NCBI GenBank assembly: GCA_012799255.1
Contig: JAAZLQ010000138.1
Span: forward strand, 1 to 26,438
Reading direction: 5' to 3'
Length of the DNA stretch: 26,438 bases
From: Bacillota bacterium
GTDB taxonomy: Bacteria > Bacillota_G > Limnochordia > DTU010
Below the pieces are notes generated by a model that saw only the letters and a list, made by a program, of their open reading frames with translations, was not told the origin of the DNA and ran no database searches. The translations under genes and the position numbers were made by a program. Below are positions 7,255 to 15,163 of this stretch, in pieces. Position 1 is the first letter of the stretch. Each line of letters begins with the position of its first letter.

Positions 7255-8007
7255 ATGACCAAACAAACGGAGGCTCAACCTATTATCGTTGAGGCCCAAA
7301 ATGTCCATAAGTCTTATGGGGATCTGCAGATTCTCAAAGGAGTTAACCTACAAATCCAAGAAAAAGAAGTGGTTGTAATCTGCGGACCCAGCGGATCGGG
7401 TAAAAGTACATTTATCCGCTGTATGAACGGATTAGAAAAGATCGATCATGGGTCCATCACCGTAGGGGGACTGGCTATTCACGATCCAAATACTAAGTCC
7501 ACAGAGATTAGTAAGAAGATCGGCATGGTCTTTCAGGATTTCAATCTCTTTCCCCATATGACCGTCCTAGATAACATCACTTTGGCACCGCGGAAAGTGA
7601 AGAAGATGCCAAAGGCAGAGGCAGAAGCACTCGCTTTAGATCTACTGGAACAAGTGGGAATTCGGGATCAAGCGCATAAATATCCAGCTGCCACATCCGG
7701 CGGCCAAAAACAGAGAGTGGCTATTGCCAGAGCTTTAGCTATGCAGCCTGATCTCATGCTTTTTGACGAACCAACCTCTGCTCTTGATCCAGAAATGATC
7801 GCTGAAGTTCTAGACGTCATGAAAAAACTGGCCCGTGAGGGTATGACCATGGTGGTTGTCACCCACGAAATGGCCTTTGCCCGCGAGGTGGCTGACACGG
7901 TGATTTTCTTTGATGAAGGAAACATTGTGGAAAAGGCTCCTCCAGAGAAATTCTTCACCTCACCAGAACATGAGAGGACGAAGAAGTTTCTCGCTCAAAT
8001 CCTTTAG
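7255..8007 (+). CDS. glnQ: Polar amino acid ABC transporter ATP-binding protein (GlnQ type)
   Basis: 250 residues, full length for the family. ATG 7255 follows AAAGGAG. Motifs in order: Walker [10 protein letters not shown] (44-52), Q-loop VFQDFNLFP (Gln94), signature [14 protein letters not shown] (148 onward), Walker [15 protein letters not shown] (Asp171, Glu172) and the switch His204 in [22 protein letters not shown] and the overall length mark the polar-amino-acid uptake class (GlnQ/ArtM/HisP). It powers import by hydrolysing ATP on the cytoplasmic face of a permease dimer. The signature motif begins with Thr instead of the usual Leu. No permease or binding protein of this class lies nearby, so its partners are elsewhere. 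The substrate cannot be read from the sequence, so the symbol is at family level. Confidence 0.9.
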   Translation: MTKQTEAQPIIVEAQNVHKSYGDLQILKGVNLQIQEKEVVVICGPSGSGKSTFIRCMNGLEKIDHGSITVGGLAIHDPNTKSTEISKKIGMVFQDFNLFPHMTVLDNITLAPRKVKKMPKAEAEALALDLLEQVGIRDQAHKYPAATSGGQKQRVAIARALAMQPDLMLFDEPTSALDPEMIAEVLDVMKKLAREGMTMVVVTHEMAFAREVADTVIFFDEGNIVEKAPPEKFFTSPEHERTKKFLAQIL

Positions 8008-8032
8008 ATATTCAGTTTGCAACTGGAGATTA

Positions 8033-8149
8033 GGCCCTAGGTATGGATTCTGCAATGTTTATACCTAAGTTCATTATTTTTTTCATACCTTGCACAGAAT
8101 CAGATTCCCCAAACACTACAGTAATATTCCTAAAAAGCATTCTAGGGCC
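8033..8149 (+). ncRNA. Structured intergenic region, possible small RNA or leader
   Basis: Several nested or competing inverted repeats fall in 117 bases: GGCCCTAG (8033-8040) with CTAGGGCC (8142-8149) as a closing stem; TAGGTAT (8038-8044) with ATACCTA (8061-8067), competing with AGGTATG (8039-8045) against CATACCT (8084-8090); and GATTCTG (8046-8052) with CAGAATC (8095-8101). An intrinsic terminator follows at 8165. The layout fits a terminated small RNA or a transcription-attenuating leader of hisC. I recognise no known class, and no T-box consensus is present. Confidence 0.3.
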
Positions 8150-8164
8150 ACTTCCGTTGCATTT

Positions 8165-8190
8165 AGACGCAGTTATCTGCGTCTTTTTTT
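8165..8190 (+). terminator. Intrinsic terminator between the ABC ATPase gene and hisC
   Basis: AGACGCAG (8165-8172), loop TTAT, CTGCGTCT (8177-8184), then an unbroken T run. A textbook terminator lying about 110 bases before the hisC start. Confidence 0.9.
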
Positions 8191-8300
8191 ATTTCGATTA
8201 TTTGCCGGAATTCCCATTGCAGGAAATCAGCTAACCCAGGAAGAAGGAACTCCCAATCTTTTTGTAACAATTGGATAAAAGATCTGAGGAGGAATCACTT

Positions 8301-9419
8301 GTGAGGGTGAAGTACAGAAGAGAGCTGGACGCTATTTCCCCATACCAACCGGGTAAACCCATTGATGAACTTAAACGGGAGCTTGGTTTAGAGCGGGTGA
8401 TCAAGCTGGCATCCAATGAGAACCCCTTTGGTTTTTCACAGCGCGTCCATGAGGCAGTGTCGCAAGCGTTAAAAGAAGTGAATCGCTATCCCGATGGTAA
8501 TGCCACTTTGCTGAAAGAAAAAATCGCTCAGAAATACAGTATTCGCCCTGACATGGTACTCCCCACCTGTGGTTCCGATGAAATGGTAGACTTGATTGCC
8601 AAGACCTTTATAGACCCAGGCAGTGAAGTGGTCATGGCAGAGGTTACCTTCCCGAGGTATTTTTCCACATCCCAGATGATGGGGGCTAACTTGAAGATTG
8701 TACCTATGAAAGACTTAGCCTATAACCTGGAAGGATTCAAACGGGTCATTTCGCCAAAAACTAGATTAGTTTGGCTCTGCAATCCTAATAATCCGACCGG
8801 TTCTTATTTTTCCAGTCAAGAACTGGCAGAACTTTTGGAAACCATTTCACCAGAGACTGTGGTGGTTTATGATGAGGCTTATTACGAATACGCCACTGCT
8901 TCCAATTATCCCAAAGACAGTCTTGCTTTTTTGAAGAGATATAAGAATCTTTTAGTGATGAAAACGCTCTCAAAAGCTTATGGACTGGCCGGTTTTAGAA
9001 TTGGTTTTACCATTGGTGATCCCGCACTACTTGCCCTGATCAATAAAATCAGGAATCCTTTCAATGTGACCTCAATCACTCAAGCTGCTGCTTTAGCGGC
9101 CCTTGATGATACCGCGTTTCTGGAGAAGATAGTGGAGAACAATAACGTGGGTAAAGAGTATCTTTATCAAGCGTTCGACACAATGGGCTTGGATTACGGG
9201 AAAACTCAGGCCAACCACATTATGTTTAACTCAGGTCGGGATGCTAGCGGAATTTTTCAAGAGCTGTTGAAAAAAGGAGTAATCATAAGACCAGTTAGTG
9301 GCTTAAACTACAAGACTTGGTTGAGGGTGAGTATAGGCACTATGGAAGAGAATCGGGTGTTTATCGAGGCGCTGAAAGAAGTGCTGGGCCGAACCGATCA
9401 ACACAGAGAGTATAAATGA
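8301..9419 (+). CDS. hisC: Histidinol-phosphate aminotransferase-like PLP enzyme
   Basis: 372 residues from GTG 8301, chosen because GAGGAGG lies eight bases upstream; an in-frame TTG at 8271 lies before that site. It is a fold-type I PLP aminotransferase of the HisC group: ISPYQPGKP at the N terminus, KLASNENPFG, NPNNPTG (161-167), YDEAYYE around Asp191, and the PLP lysine Lys225 in TLSKAYGLAGFRIG. HisC converts imidazole-acetol phosphate plus glutamate to histidinol phosphate; paralogues act on aromatic amino acids. No other histidine gene is nearby, and the next gene is a cysteine hydrolase 13 bases on, so another substrate is possible. It is preceded by a terminator and folded leader region. 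Confidence 0.87.
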   Translation: MRVKYRRELDAISPYQPGKPIDELKRELGLERVIKLASNENPFGFSQRVHEAVSQALKEVNRYPDGNATLLKEKIAQKYSIRPDMVLPTCGSDEMVDLIAKTFIDPGSEVVMAEVTFPRYFSTSQMMGANLKIVPMKDLAYNLEGFKRVISPKTRLVWLCNPNNPTGSYFSSQELAELLETISPETVVVYDEAYYEYATASNYPKDSLAFLKRYKNLLVMKTLSKAYGLAGFRIGFTIGDPALLALINKIRNPFNVTSITQAAALAALDDTAFLEKIVENNNVGKEYLYQAFDTMGLDYGKTQANHIMFNSGRDASGIFQELLKKGVIIRPVSGLNYKTWLRVSIGTMEENRVFIEALKEVLGRTDQHREYK

Positions 9420-9432
9420 AAGGAAAGATAAC

Positions 9433-9981
9433 TTGGGCAGATTTACTTTAAACCGAGAAGACACGGTGTTGTTGGAAATCGACATTCAGGAAAAACTAGT
9501 ACCCGTTATGAAATACAGAAACCAAGTAATTAAGAACAATCAGATTCTGATCACCGCAGCCAAGGAAATGAACTTCCCTGTTCTAGCCACTGAGCAATAT
9601 CCGAAGGGGTTAGGAAGAACGGTTCCAGAATTACTGGAGTTAATGGACGAAGAGAACATTTTTTCCAAGAACAGCTTCACAGCTTATACGGATGAAGTAA
9701 AGGGTGTTCTGCAAAAGATCAATAGGAAAAAGATTCTAGTTACAGGTATGGAAACGCATGTTTGCGTGTTTCAGACGGTCAGGGACTTGCTTGCTGATGA
9801 CTATGAAGTCTTCTTAGTAAAAGATGCGGTAGCCTCTAGAACTAAGGAAAACTACCTCAATGGATTAGATTTAATGAAATCCATTGGGGCAGTAATAACA
9901 AATACCGAAACAGCAGTGTTTGACCTCTTGAAAACATCGGGCACTCCCGAGTTCAAAGTAATGTCTAAACTCATCAAGTAG
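9433..9981 (+). CDS. Isochorismatase-family cysteine hydrolase
   Basis: 182 residues from TTG 9433, with AGGAAAG five bases upstream, 13 bases after hisC and so probably cotranscribed. It has the cysteine hydrolase fold with the catalytic triad visible: Asp17 in LLEIDIQEKL, Lys79 in IFSKNSF and Cys111 in GMETHVCVFQT. EQYPKGLG and the length match the YcaC/ISOC1 branch, not nicotinamidase, whose metal-binding residues are not evident. It should hydrolyse an amide or a similar bond in the cytoplasm; the substrate is unknown. The pairing with an aminotransferase hints at a small catabolic or repair step. A terminator follows immediately. Confidence 0.85.
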   Translation: MGRFTLNREDTVLLEIDIQEKLVPVMKYRNQVIKNNQILITAAKEMNFPVLATEQYPKGLGRTVPELLELMDEENIFSKNSFTAYTDEVKGVLQKINRKKILVTGMETHVCVFQTVRDLLADDYEVFLVKDAVASRTKENYLNGLDLMKSIGAVITNTETAVFDLLKTSGTPEFKVMSKLIK

Positions 9982-9983
9982 CA

Positions 9984-10016
9984 AAACAGGAGCCCCAAGC
10001 GGTGGCTCCTGTTTCC
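9984..10016. terminator. Shared terminator of convergent genes
   Basis: AAACAGGAGCC (9984-9994) pairs with GGCTCCTGTTT (10004-10014) across a 9-base loop. A stretches on one side and T-rich sequence on the other let it act in both directions, between the hydrolase and the leftward synthetase gene, whose stop codon is at 10019-10017. Confidence 0.8.
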
Positions 10017-12251
10017 TTATTTCAGATTCAAGTGATAACCGACAAAGGTATCTAGTGCACTGACAGCTGCTCGGATAGTGGAAAAGACAGCGAGTCCGCC
10101 TTTTTCCATCACCGCTACAAAATCATCGTAGGTACGACCACCATTTACCGAAACCACCATAGGCTTATTGTACTTACGATTTAACTCAATTAAAAGGCTG
10201 GCCATGCTATCCGGATCGTGGCAAAGATCTGGTGTGCTTTTGAGGGCATTAGAGTGGGGTACAATACCCACCACAACACAATCAACATTGTCGTCTTGGA
10301 GTAGCGTTTCGACATAGTCGACGAAAATTTGATCATTGGCCATGGGAGTCACATCCAAAAGTGCAGTAGACAAATCCACCAGTCCGTGTACGTCGATTTC
10401 CTCCAGTTTTTTGATGGTATCCTTCTCTAGAGTCGCCGGTCGAAGATGGACCAGTTCGTCGGCGGCAATGGTGGACTCAAAACCCGCGTTGAATACAGCT
10501 GCAACTCGATTTCCTTGCGGTCTTTCTTTAGACAAGAGCGAAAACACTTTCATATAGTCATAATAGTCTTCCAGTTGATCTGCTAGGATCACACCTGCTT
10601 GCTTACAAGCGGCCCTAAAGACTGCATAGTCTCCGCTCATAGCCGCGGTATGGGACGCGGCAGCCTTTGCACCTGCCTCCGTTTTCCCCGATTTATAGGC
10701 AATAATGGGTTTAGTACTCTCTTGAGCCAACTTCCAAAAGAGACGCCCTTCACCGGGGGATAACCCTTCGATATAGAGTGTGATCAGCTCAATCTCTGGA
10801 TCTTGGGCAAAATAAGCCAAAAGATCGGTAATTTGTACATCATACTTATTGCCGAAACTGACTATAGTTTTGAAGATTCGACTGTTTTTCATTTTGTCGG
10901 CAGCAGTTAGCGACAGGGCACCGCTTTGCGTTAATAGTGCCGTGTTACTTCGCTCTGAAGGTTTTAGTTCTAGTCTTTTCGCTTCAATAAAGAGCGTATT
11001 TACGCCTTTGCCAGCCTGGTCTGGAGCAAAATACACTCCCATGCAATTGGGACCTAAAACCCGCAATTCTTGCGGTTTTACCTTATCCATTTCCTCCACG
11101 AACTGAGAGTAGGAGAGCTTAGCTGGCAGACCCGAGATCACAATCACGGCCCTAGCCCTACTCCTCAATTCTTCCACAAATTGTGCAGTGCTGGCGATGG
11201 GAGCAACATAGACCACTAGATCAACAGTTTCGGGGATCTCCTGGAAACTTTGATAAAGCTGATAGCTCTGCCCATTGAGCTCCAGGCTGCCTCCCCTCTG
11301 ATTCACTAAGTATAAATCTGTCTGTCCAATGCTATGAAGAAGAATAGCGATTTCTCTGGCCATGTTTGGCCTGGATAAATCGGTAGAAACTCCGATTACA
11401 GCCACATTTTGGGGTCTAAAGAACATCTCTAAGTCGTTGGTCTTGAGAGTGGGAGGTACGTCCCTACTGACTTCGCTTGGGGAAAACTCAGCAAAACCGT
11501 CAATGGCTACTAAACGCCCTTCTTCCGTAATCACCAATGGATTAATATCCAAAGATCGCAAAAGGTACTTGGGATCACTGGCCGATGCGCTGGAATAAGA
11601 ACAGGCTAGGTTGGCCACTTTCGCCAGAGCATCTGCCAGGAGGTTAATGTTGCCTGCTTTTTTCTGATCCCTGAATTTTCGAGCGATTTTTAACTGATTC
11701 ACGAAGGTCCAAGCCTGTTCTGCTGTAAGGGGAGGTAAAATAAGATTGGCCGCATCATAGTGCTGAGCAAAGAATTCTGCATCATCGCCCCCCTTGGTCA
11801 CCAACACCACTGGGCCAAACTCCGCATCTTCTCGGTAGCCAATCATAGTTTCATTTCCGAGAGATGGGGTGTAGCCGATGAACTCTGCCAGTAAAAAGCC
11901 CTCGATTTTAGGTTGATCTCTCTGATCAAAGTGGGAAAGGACTTCCCTTTTCATCTCGGGAAGTAGCTTTTTAAGCTCGGAAAGCTCCCACCCTCGAACG
12001 ATTTTAACACCGCCTATTTTCTGCTTATGGGCAATCTGGGAAGACACGATTTTAATGACAATGTCTTGACCGAGCCCTTTTAACGTATCCTCATGAAGCT
12101 CTTCAGTTGCGGTTACCACTACGTAGTTTGGGGTTTCGATCCCGAGTTGACTTAGTATTTCATAAATCTCAAACTCATACAGGGCAGTGCGTCCTTCCCT
12201 ATAGGCTTGATAGAAGATCCGATCCACTTCCCTGAGGACATGTTCTTCCAT
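10017..12251 (-). CDS. Acyl/acetyl-CoA synthetase (ADP-forming), ATP-grasp half first
   Basis: 744 residues from ATG 12251, which has AAAGGG nine bases upstream; ATG 12260 sits against that site and is less likely. It interconverts acyl-CoA, ADP and phosphate with acid, CoA and ATP. The N-terminal part (about 12-255) is ATP-grasp: VIKIVSSQIAHKQKIGGVK, YREDAEFGPVV, SLDINPLVI. Then come a CoA-binding Rossmann domain (about 275-400: FFRPQNVAVIGVS, GPNCMG) and the succinyl-CoA-ligase-like domains (TQSGALS, SGKTEAGAKAAASHTAAMSGD), with the phosphorylated His534. All catalytic parts appear intact. The order beta-then-alpha is the reverse of the common single-chain arrangement. Monocistronic with a good promoter. 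The acid substrate is unknown. Confidence 0.88.
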   Translation of the reverse strand: MEEHVLREVDRIFYQAYREGRTALYEFEIYEILSQLGIETPNYVVVTATEELHEDTLKGLGQDIVIKIVSSQIAHKQKIGGVKIVRGWELSELKKLLPEMKREVLSHFDQRDQPKIEGFLLAEFIGYTPSLGNETMIGYREDAEFGPVVLVTKGGDDAEFFAQHYDAANLILPPLTAEQAWTFVNQLKIARKFRDQKKAGNINLLADALAKVANLACSYSSASASDPKYLLRSLDINPLVITEEGRLVAIDGFAEFSPSEVSRDVPPTLKTNDLEMFFRPQNVAVIGVSTDLSRPNMAREIAILLHSIGQTDLYLVNQRGGSLELNGQSYQLYQSFQEIPETVDLVVYVAPIASTAQFVEELRSRARAVIVISGLPAKLSYSQFVEEMDKVKPQELRVLGPNCMGVYFAPDQAGKGVNTLFIEAKRLELKPSERSNTALLTQSGALSLTAADKMKNSRIFKTIVSFGNKYDVQITDLLAYFAQDPEIELITLYIEGLSPGEGRLFWKLAQESTKPIIAYKSGKTEAGAKAAASHTAAMSGDYAVFRAACKQAGVILADQLEDYYDYMKVFSLLSKERPQGNRVAAVFNAGFESTIAADELVHLRPATLEKDTIKKLEEIDVHGLVDLSTALLDVTPMANDQIFVDYVETLLQDDNVDCVVVGIVPHSNALKSTPDLCHDPDSMASLLIELNRKYNKPMVVSVNGGRTYDDFVAVMEKGGLAVFSTIRAAVSALDTFVGYHLNLK

Positions 12252-12305
12252 TTTGACCATCCCTTTCCGTTGGTATGGTACGCATTTATTAACTTTTATC
12301 ACCTT

Positions 12306-12334
12306 ATTATAAAATATATTTAAACAAGGGGCAA
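12306..12334 (-). promoter_or_regulatory. Promoter of the acyl-CoA synthetase gene
   Basis: On the minus strand, TTGCCC (12334-12329), a 17-base spacer and a perfect TATAAT (12311-12306), about 55 bases before the chosen start codon. The AT-rich spacer is typical of sigma-A promoters. Confidence 0.65.
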
Positions 12335-12412
12335 CATAGTGAGAACGTCTGTGCATAGATCGCCTTGAAAGTTGGAACTATAACAGGGAATTAAACGGTG
12401 AGGAGGATGGTT

Positions 12413-12628
12413 ATGGAAGTCCATTGCACGGTGAATAACTGCACTTGGTGGGACAACAATTATTGTGCAGCCGAGAGCATTCTGATCACCAGTGATGAGC
12501 TTGGCGCAAAGTTACCCGAACGTTATGACTTTGAAGATACGCAAAGTATAGTTCAACAGTATGGTGAAACCGCGGTAAACTCTTGCGAGGCTACCTGTTG
12601 CAAAACCTTTGAAGAACGAAAAGGTTAG
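12413..12628 (+). CDS. DUF1540 domain protein
   Basis: 71 residues from ATG 12413, with GAGGAGG seven bases upstream; in-frame GTG 12398 and ATG 12407 overlap that site. It begins MEVHCTVNNCTWWDNNYCAA and ends with SCEATCCKTF. The pattern of six conserved cysteines and paired tryptophans is the DUF1540 signature, and probably binds a metal. These small proteins are common in clostridia and related spore-formers; their role is not established. It is monocistronic, divergent from the acyl-CoA synthetase and closed by a terminator. Confidence 0.88.
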   Translation: MEVHCTVNNCTWWDNNYCAAESILITSDELGAKLPERYDFEDTQSIVQQYGETAVNSCEATCCKTFEERKG

Positions 12629-12639
12629 GATAATGAAAC

Positions 12640-12693
12640 GAGTCCCGTCTTTTCCAGAACACTACCACGATCTGGGAGGCGGGACTCTTTTTC
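12640..12693 (+). terminator. Terminator after the DUF1540 gene
   Basis: GAGTCCCG (12640-12647) pairs with CGGGACTC (12680-12687), and an inner CCAGA/TCTGG stem extends it; TTTTT follows at 12688-12692. Confidence 0.8.
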
Positions 12694-12860
12694 TACGGAA
12701 GGAATCCAAATAGTTTTGGAGAAATAACGATTTGGCTTAACGTTTGTTCAAGTTTTCCGGCGTTTGTTTGCCTGGATATTTAAAGGTAATAAAGGGGTGA
12801 TGCGGGAAGAAAAAAATGTTGATTCTAGTTTTGCAGTGGAGATATCGAGAAAGGGGAATT

Positions 12861-14147
12861 ATGTTGAGAAAAAGCTCTATTTTATTAGTAATTGTGTTGA
12901 CTCTAGTTCTTGCATCTAGCATAGTAAGCGCTCAAAACATTGAATTGACCTATTGGACCCATACTGACGATAACCGGACTGTAATCGAGAACCGTTACAT
13001 CGAAGAGTTCCAAAAGATGTATCCAAATGTCACCATTAAGCGCGTTGTTAACGAAGCAGCTAAAATGGGTGACTTGGTATTAACCGCTTTCTCTGCAAAT
13101 AATGCTCCAGACATTTTCAACTTACCTATCGAGCAAGAGTACGGTTATATGAAGCATCACCGTGTAGCACCAGTAAACTTTGAAGCTATTGGTTATGCCA
13201 ATGCTGAAGCACTGGTTGCCGACTACTTAGAAGGTACCTTTGACCCTGTGACTATGGATGGCGAAATCTACGGATTGCCTCTCGAGCTCACAAACTGGTC
13301 TATCTTCATTAACAAGAAGATTTTCCGTGAAGTTGGCCTTGATCCTGAAGTAGATTATCCCAAGACTTGGGAAGAAATGATCGAGATTTCCGATAAACTG
13401 GTCATTCGCGAAGGCGACATTATCGTGCGTCGTGGCTTTGACTTCCGTTATCCTTACTACTTAGTAGCCATGTTACCCATGGTAGAGCAGTTGGGTGGAC
13501 AGCTCCTCAGCGATGATGGCAGAACAGCCATTGTTAACGATGATGCTTGGATCCAAGTGTTAGAGTGGTTTAAGACTTTCGGTCCACATGGACGTAATCT
13601 CGGAAGCCCAACCTACACTTCTGCCCGTAAAATCTTTAACTTTGATAACAACGACATCGCCATGGCCTTAACCGGTTTCTATCAACAAGGTAGAATCCGG
13701 GTCGACAATCCTGAGTTCTATGATAGTGGAGAATGGATGGTTGTTCCGTTCCCAGTTTTCGAAAATGCAGTTAACGACGTGGCTTGTTCCTACTATGGTC
13801 ACTACATGATGGTTAATGCTCAGGCTTCTGCAGAGAAACAATATTGGGCCTGGAAGTTTATCGCTTATATGCTCGACCATCCATGGGAATACCTCGAAAC
13901 TGTTAACATTATCCAGCCAAGGAACGACTTGCTCGCAGATCCAAGATTTATGGAATTGCCATATATGGACGTGTTCATGAGCGATATGGAAAGAGGTCAC
14001 ATCGTTTTCATGCACGAAAATGGTTACCAGTTTGAACGCTTTATTAAGGAAGCTGTAGAAGGCGTAATGCTTCAAAACATGGATTCCAGAGAAGCACTGG
14101 ATATTTTGCGTGAACGTATCCAAGAGGTCTTGGACGACGAGTATTAA
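12861..14147 (+). CDS. Carbohydrate ABC transporter substrate-binding protein (family 1)
   Basis: 428 residues from ATG 12861, with AAAGGGG just upstream (TTG 12864 is possible too); an in-frame ATG at 12816 would place the signal peptide too far inside. The leader LRKSSILLVIVLTLVLASSIVSA ends in a signal-peptidase-I site with no lipobox. The mature protein opens with IELTYWTHTDDN and has APDIF, YGLPLELTNWSIFINKKIF and PKTWEEMIEISDKL, typical of CUT1 binding proteins. It captures a sugar or oligosaccharide and delivers it to the two permeases encoded next. No sugar can be assigned. A strong hairpin follows the stop, probably raising its expression above that of the permeases. Confidence 0.9.
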   Translation: MLRKSSILLVIVLTLVLASSIVSAQNIELTYWTHTDDNRTVIENRYIEEFQKMYPNVTIKRVVNEAAKMGDLVLTAFSANNAPDIFNLPIEQEYGYMKHHRVAPVNFEAIGYANAEALVADYLEGTFDPVTMDGEIYGLPLELTNWSIFINKKIFREVGLDPEVDYPKTWEEMIEISDKLVIREGDIIVRRGFDFRYPYYLVAMLPMVEQLGGQLLSDDGRTAIVNDDAWIQVLEWFKTFGPHGRNLGSPTYTSARKIFNFDNNDIAMALTGFYQQGRIRVDNPEFYDSGEWMVVPFPVFENAVNDVACSYYGHYMMVNAQASAEKQYWAWKFIAYMLDHPWEYLETVNIIQPRNDLLADPRFMELPYMDVFMSDMERGHIVFMHENGYQFERFIKEAVEGVMLQNMDSREALDILRERIQEVLDDEY

Positions 14148-14168
14148 TACGCTCTGCTGCCCGTAAAT

Positions 14169-14193
14169 GGAGCCCGGGCCGAACCCGGGCTCC
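14169..14193 (+). promoter_or_regulatory. mRNA hairpin between binding-protein and permease genes
   Basis: GGAGCCCGGG (14169-14178), loop CCGAA, CCCGGGCTCC (14184-14193). A very stable 10-bp stem with no T run after it, so an RNA 3'-end stabiliser or partial terminator is likelier than full termination. Confidence 0.7.
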
Positions 14194-14222
14194 TGCACTT
14201 TGGTTTGGTATGGAGGGAGAAT

Positions 14223-15134
14223 ATGAGTCGCAAACGGGGATTTAGTATGGAGAGGAAAAAGGCAATCTGGGGATGGGTGTTTGTCATTCCTTCCCTATTC
14301 TTTTTTTCTGCCTTTAGTTTCTATCCAATTATCAATGCTTTCTATGAAAGCTTTTATAACCGGAATCTGTTATCTTTAAGACCACCACGTTTTGTTGGGT
14401 GGGATAACTATCTTTATTTATTCCGCTCTAGAGAATTCTGGTTATCAGTTCAAAACACGTTAATTTTTACTTTAGGGACTTTTGCACCACTAGTGGTTTT
14501 CAGCTTGATCTTGGCAGTCTTTATTATGTCTATTAAGAAATTCCGCCGTTTTTTCCAAATGGCATTTTATGCTCCAGCGGTGCTTTCTTCAGTGGTAGCG
14601 GCACTGATCTGGTTACTGATCTTCGACCCAAGAGGACTGGCTAACCAAGGCATGAACGCATTGATGGGAACGTACGGAGTAAACTACAATTGGCTGTCCA
14701 CAACGGGCATGCTTAGATTGTCCACCATCGTTGTCTATTTTTGGAAATACATTGGCTATTTTACCGTCCTATTTGTTTCGGGCATTGGTGCTATTCCGCA
14801 CACGCTCAATGAGGCGGCCTTAATTGATGGTGCCAACCGTTGGCAGCTCTTTTGGAGAGTCACATTTCCGTTGCTGAAGCCTACGACACTGCTAGTTTCG
14901 GTAATGACCATGATTCAGTGCTTAAAGACTTTCAGTACCCAATACTTGTTTACTACAGCAGGCGCCCCGACGCGTCCGCTCAACGTGATTACCTTGAGCA
15001 TTTATAATACGGCGATTAAAGACTATCGGATTGGGAGAGCTACCGCAATGAGTATTTTACTGTTTATTGTCATGTTCACTTTTACATGGCTGCAGCTCAG
15101 GATTTCCCGTACCGAGGAAGTCACCTTTATGTAG
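14223..15134 (+). CDS. Sugar ABC transporter permease, MalF/UgpA type
   Basis: 303 residues from ATG 14223, preceded by GGAGGGAG; in-frame ATG 14205 lies before that site. Six membrane segments are visible, the first being IWGWVFVIPSLFFFSAFSFYPI, followed by an extracytoplasmic loop with the NYLYLFRSREFW pattern. The ATPase-docking EAA loop is NEAALIDGANRWQLFWRVTFPLL. It forms the heterodimeric channel with the next gene product. It follows the binding protein after the hairpin, with 29 bases to the next permease. No ATPase gene is present in the operon. Confidence 0.92.
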   Translation: MSRKRGFSMERKKAIWGWVFVIPSLFFFSAFSFYPIINAFYESFYNRNLLSLRPPRFVGWDNYLYLFRSREFWLSVQNTLIFTLGTFAPLVVFSLILAVFIMSIKKFRRFFQMAFYAPAVLSSVVAALIWLLIFDPRGLANQGMNALMGTYGVNYNWLSTTGMLRLSTIVVYFWKYIGYFTVLFVSGIGAIPHTLNEAALIDGANRWQLFWRVTFPLLKPTTLLVSVMTMIQCLKTFSTQYLFTTAGAPTRPLNVITLSIYNTAIKDYRIGRATAMSILLFIVMFTFTWLQLRISRTEEVTFM

Positions 15135-15163
15135 GTCGTCGGAACTAGGATAGGAGGGTTGAC

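Noticed and set aside
8191..8300. T-box riboswitch before hisC
   Set aside because: No T-box consensus and no specifier-loop arrangement is visible near the terminator.
12745..12780. LacI-type operator before the first sugar operon (AACGTT centre)
   Set aside because: Only the central six bases are symmetric; the flanks do not match the cre or LacI pattern.
13668..14198. 176-codon open frame on the minus strand inside the first binding-protein gene
   Set aside because: Antisense of a clearly coding region, no start signal and no recognisable protein.
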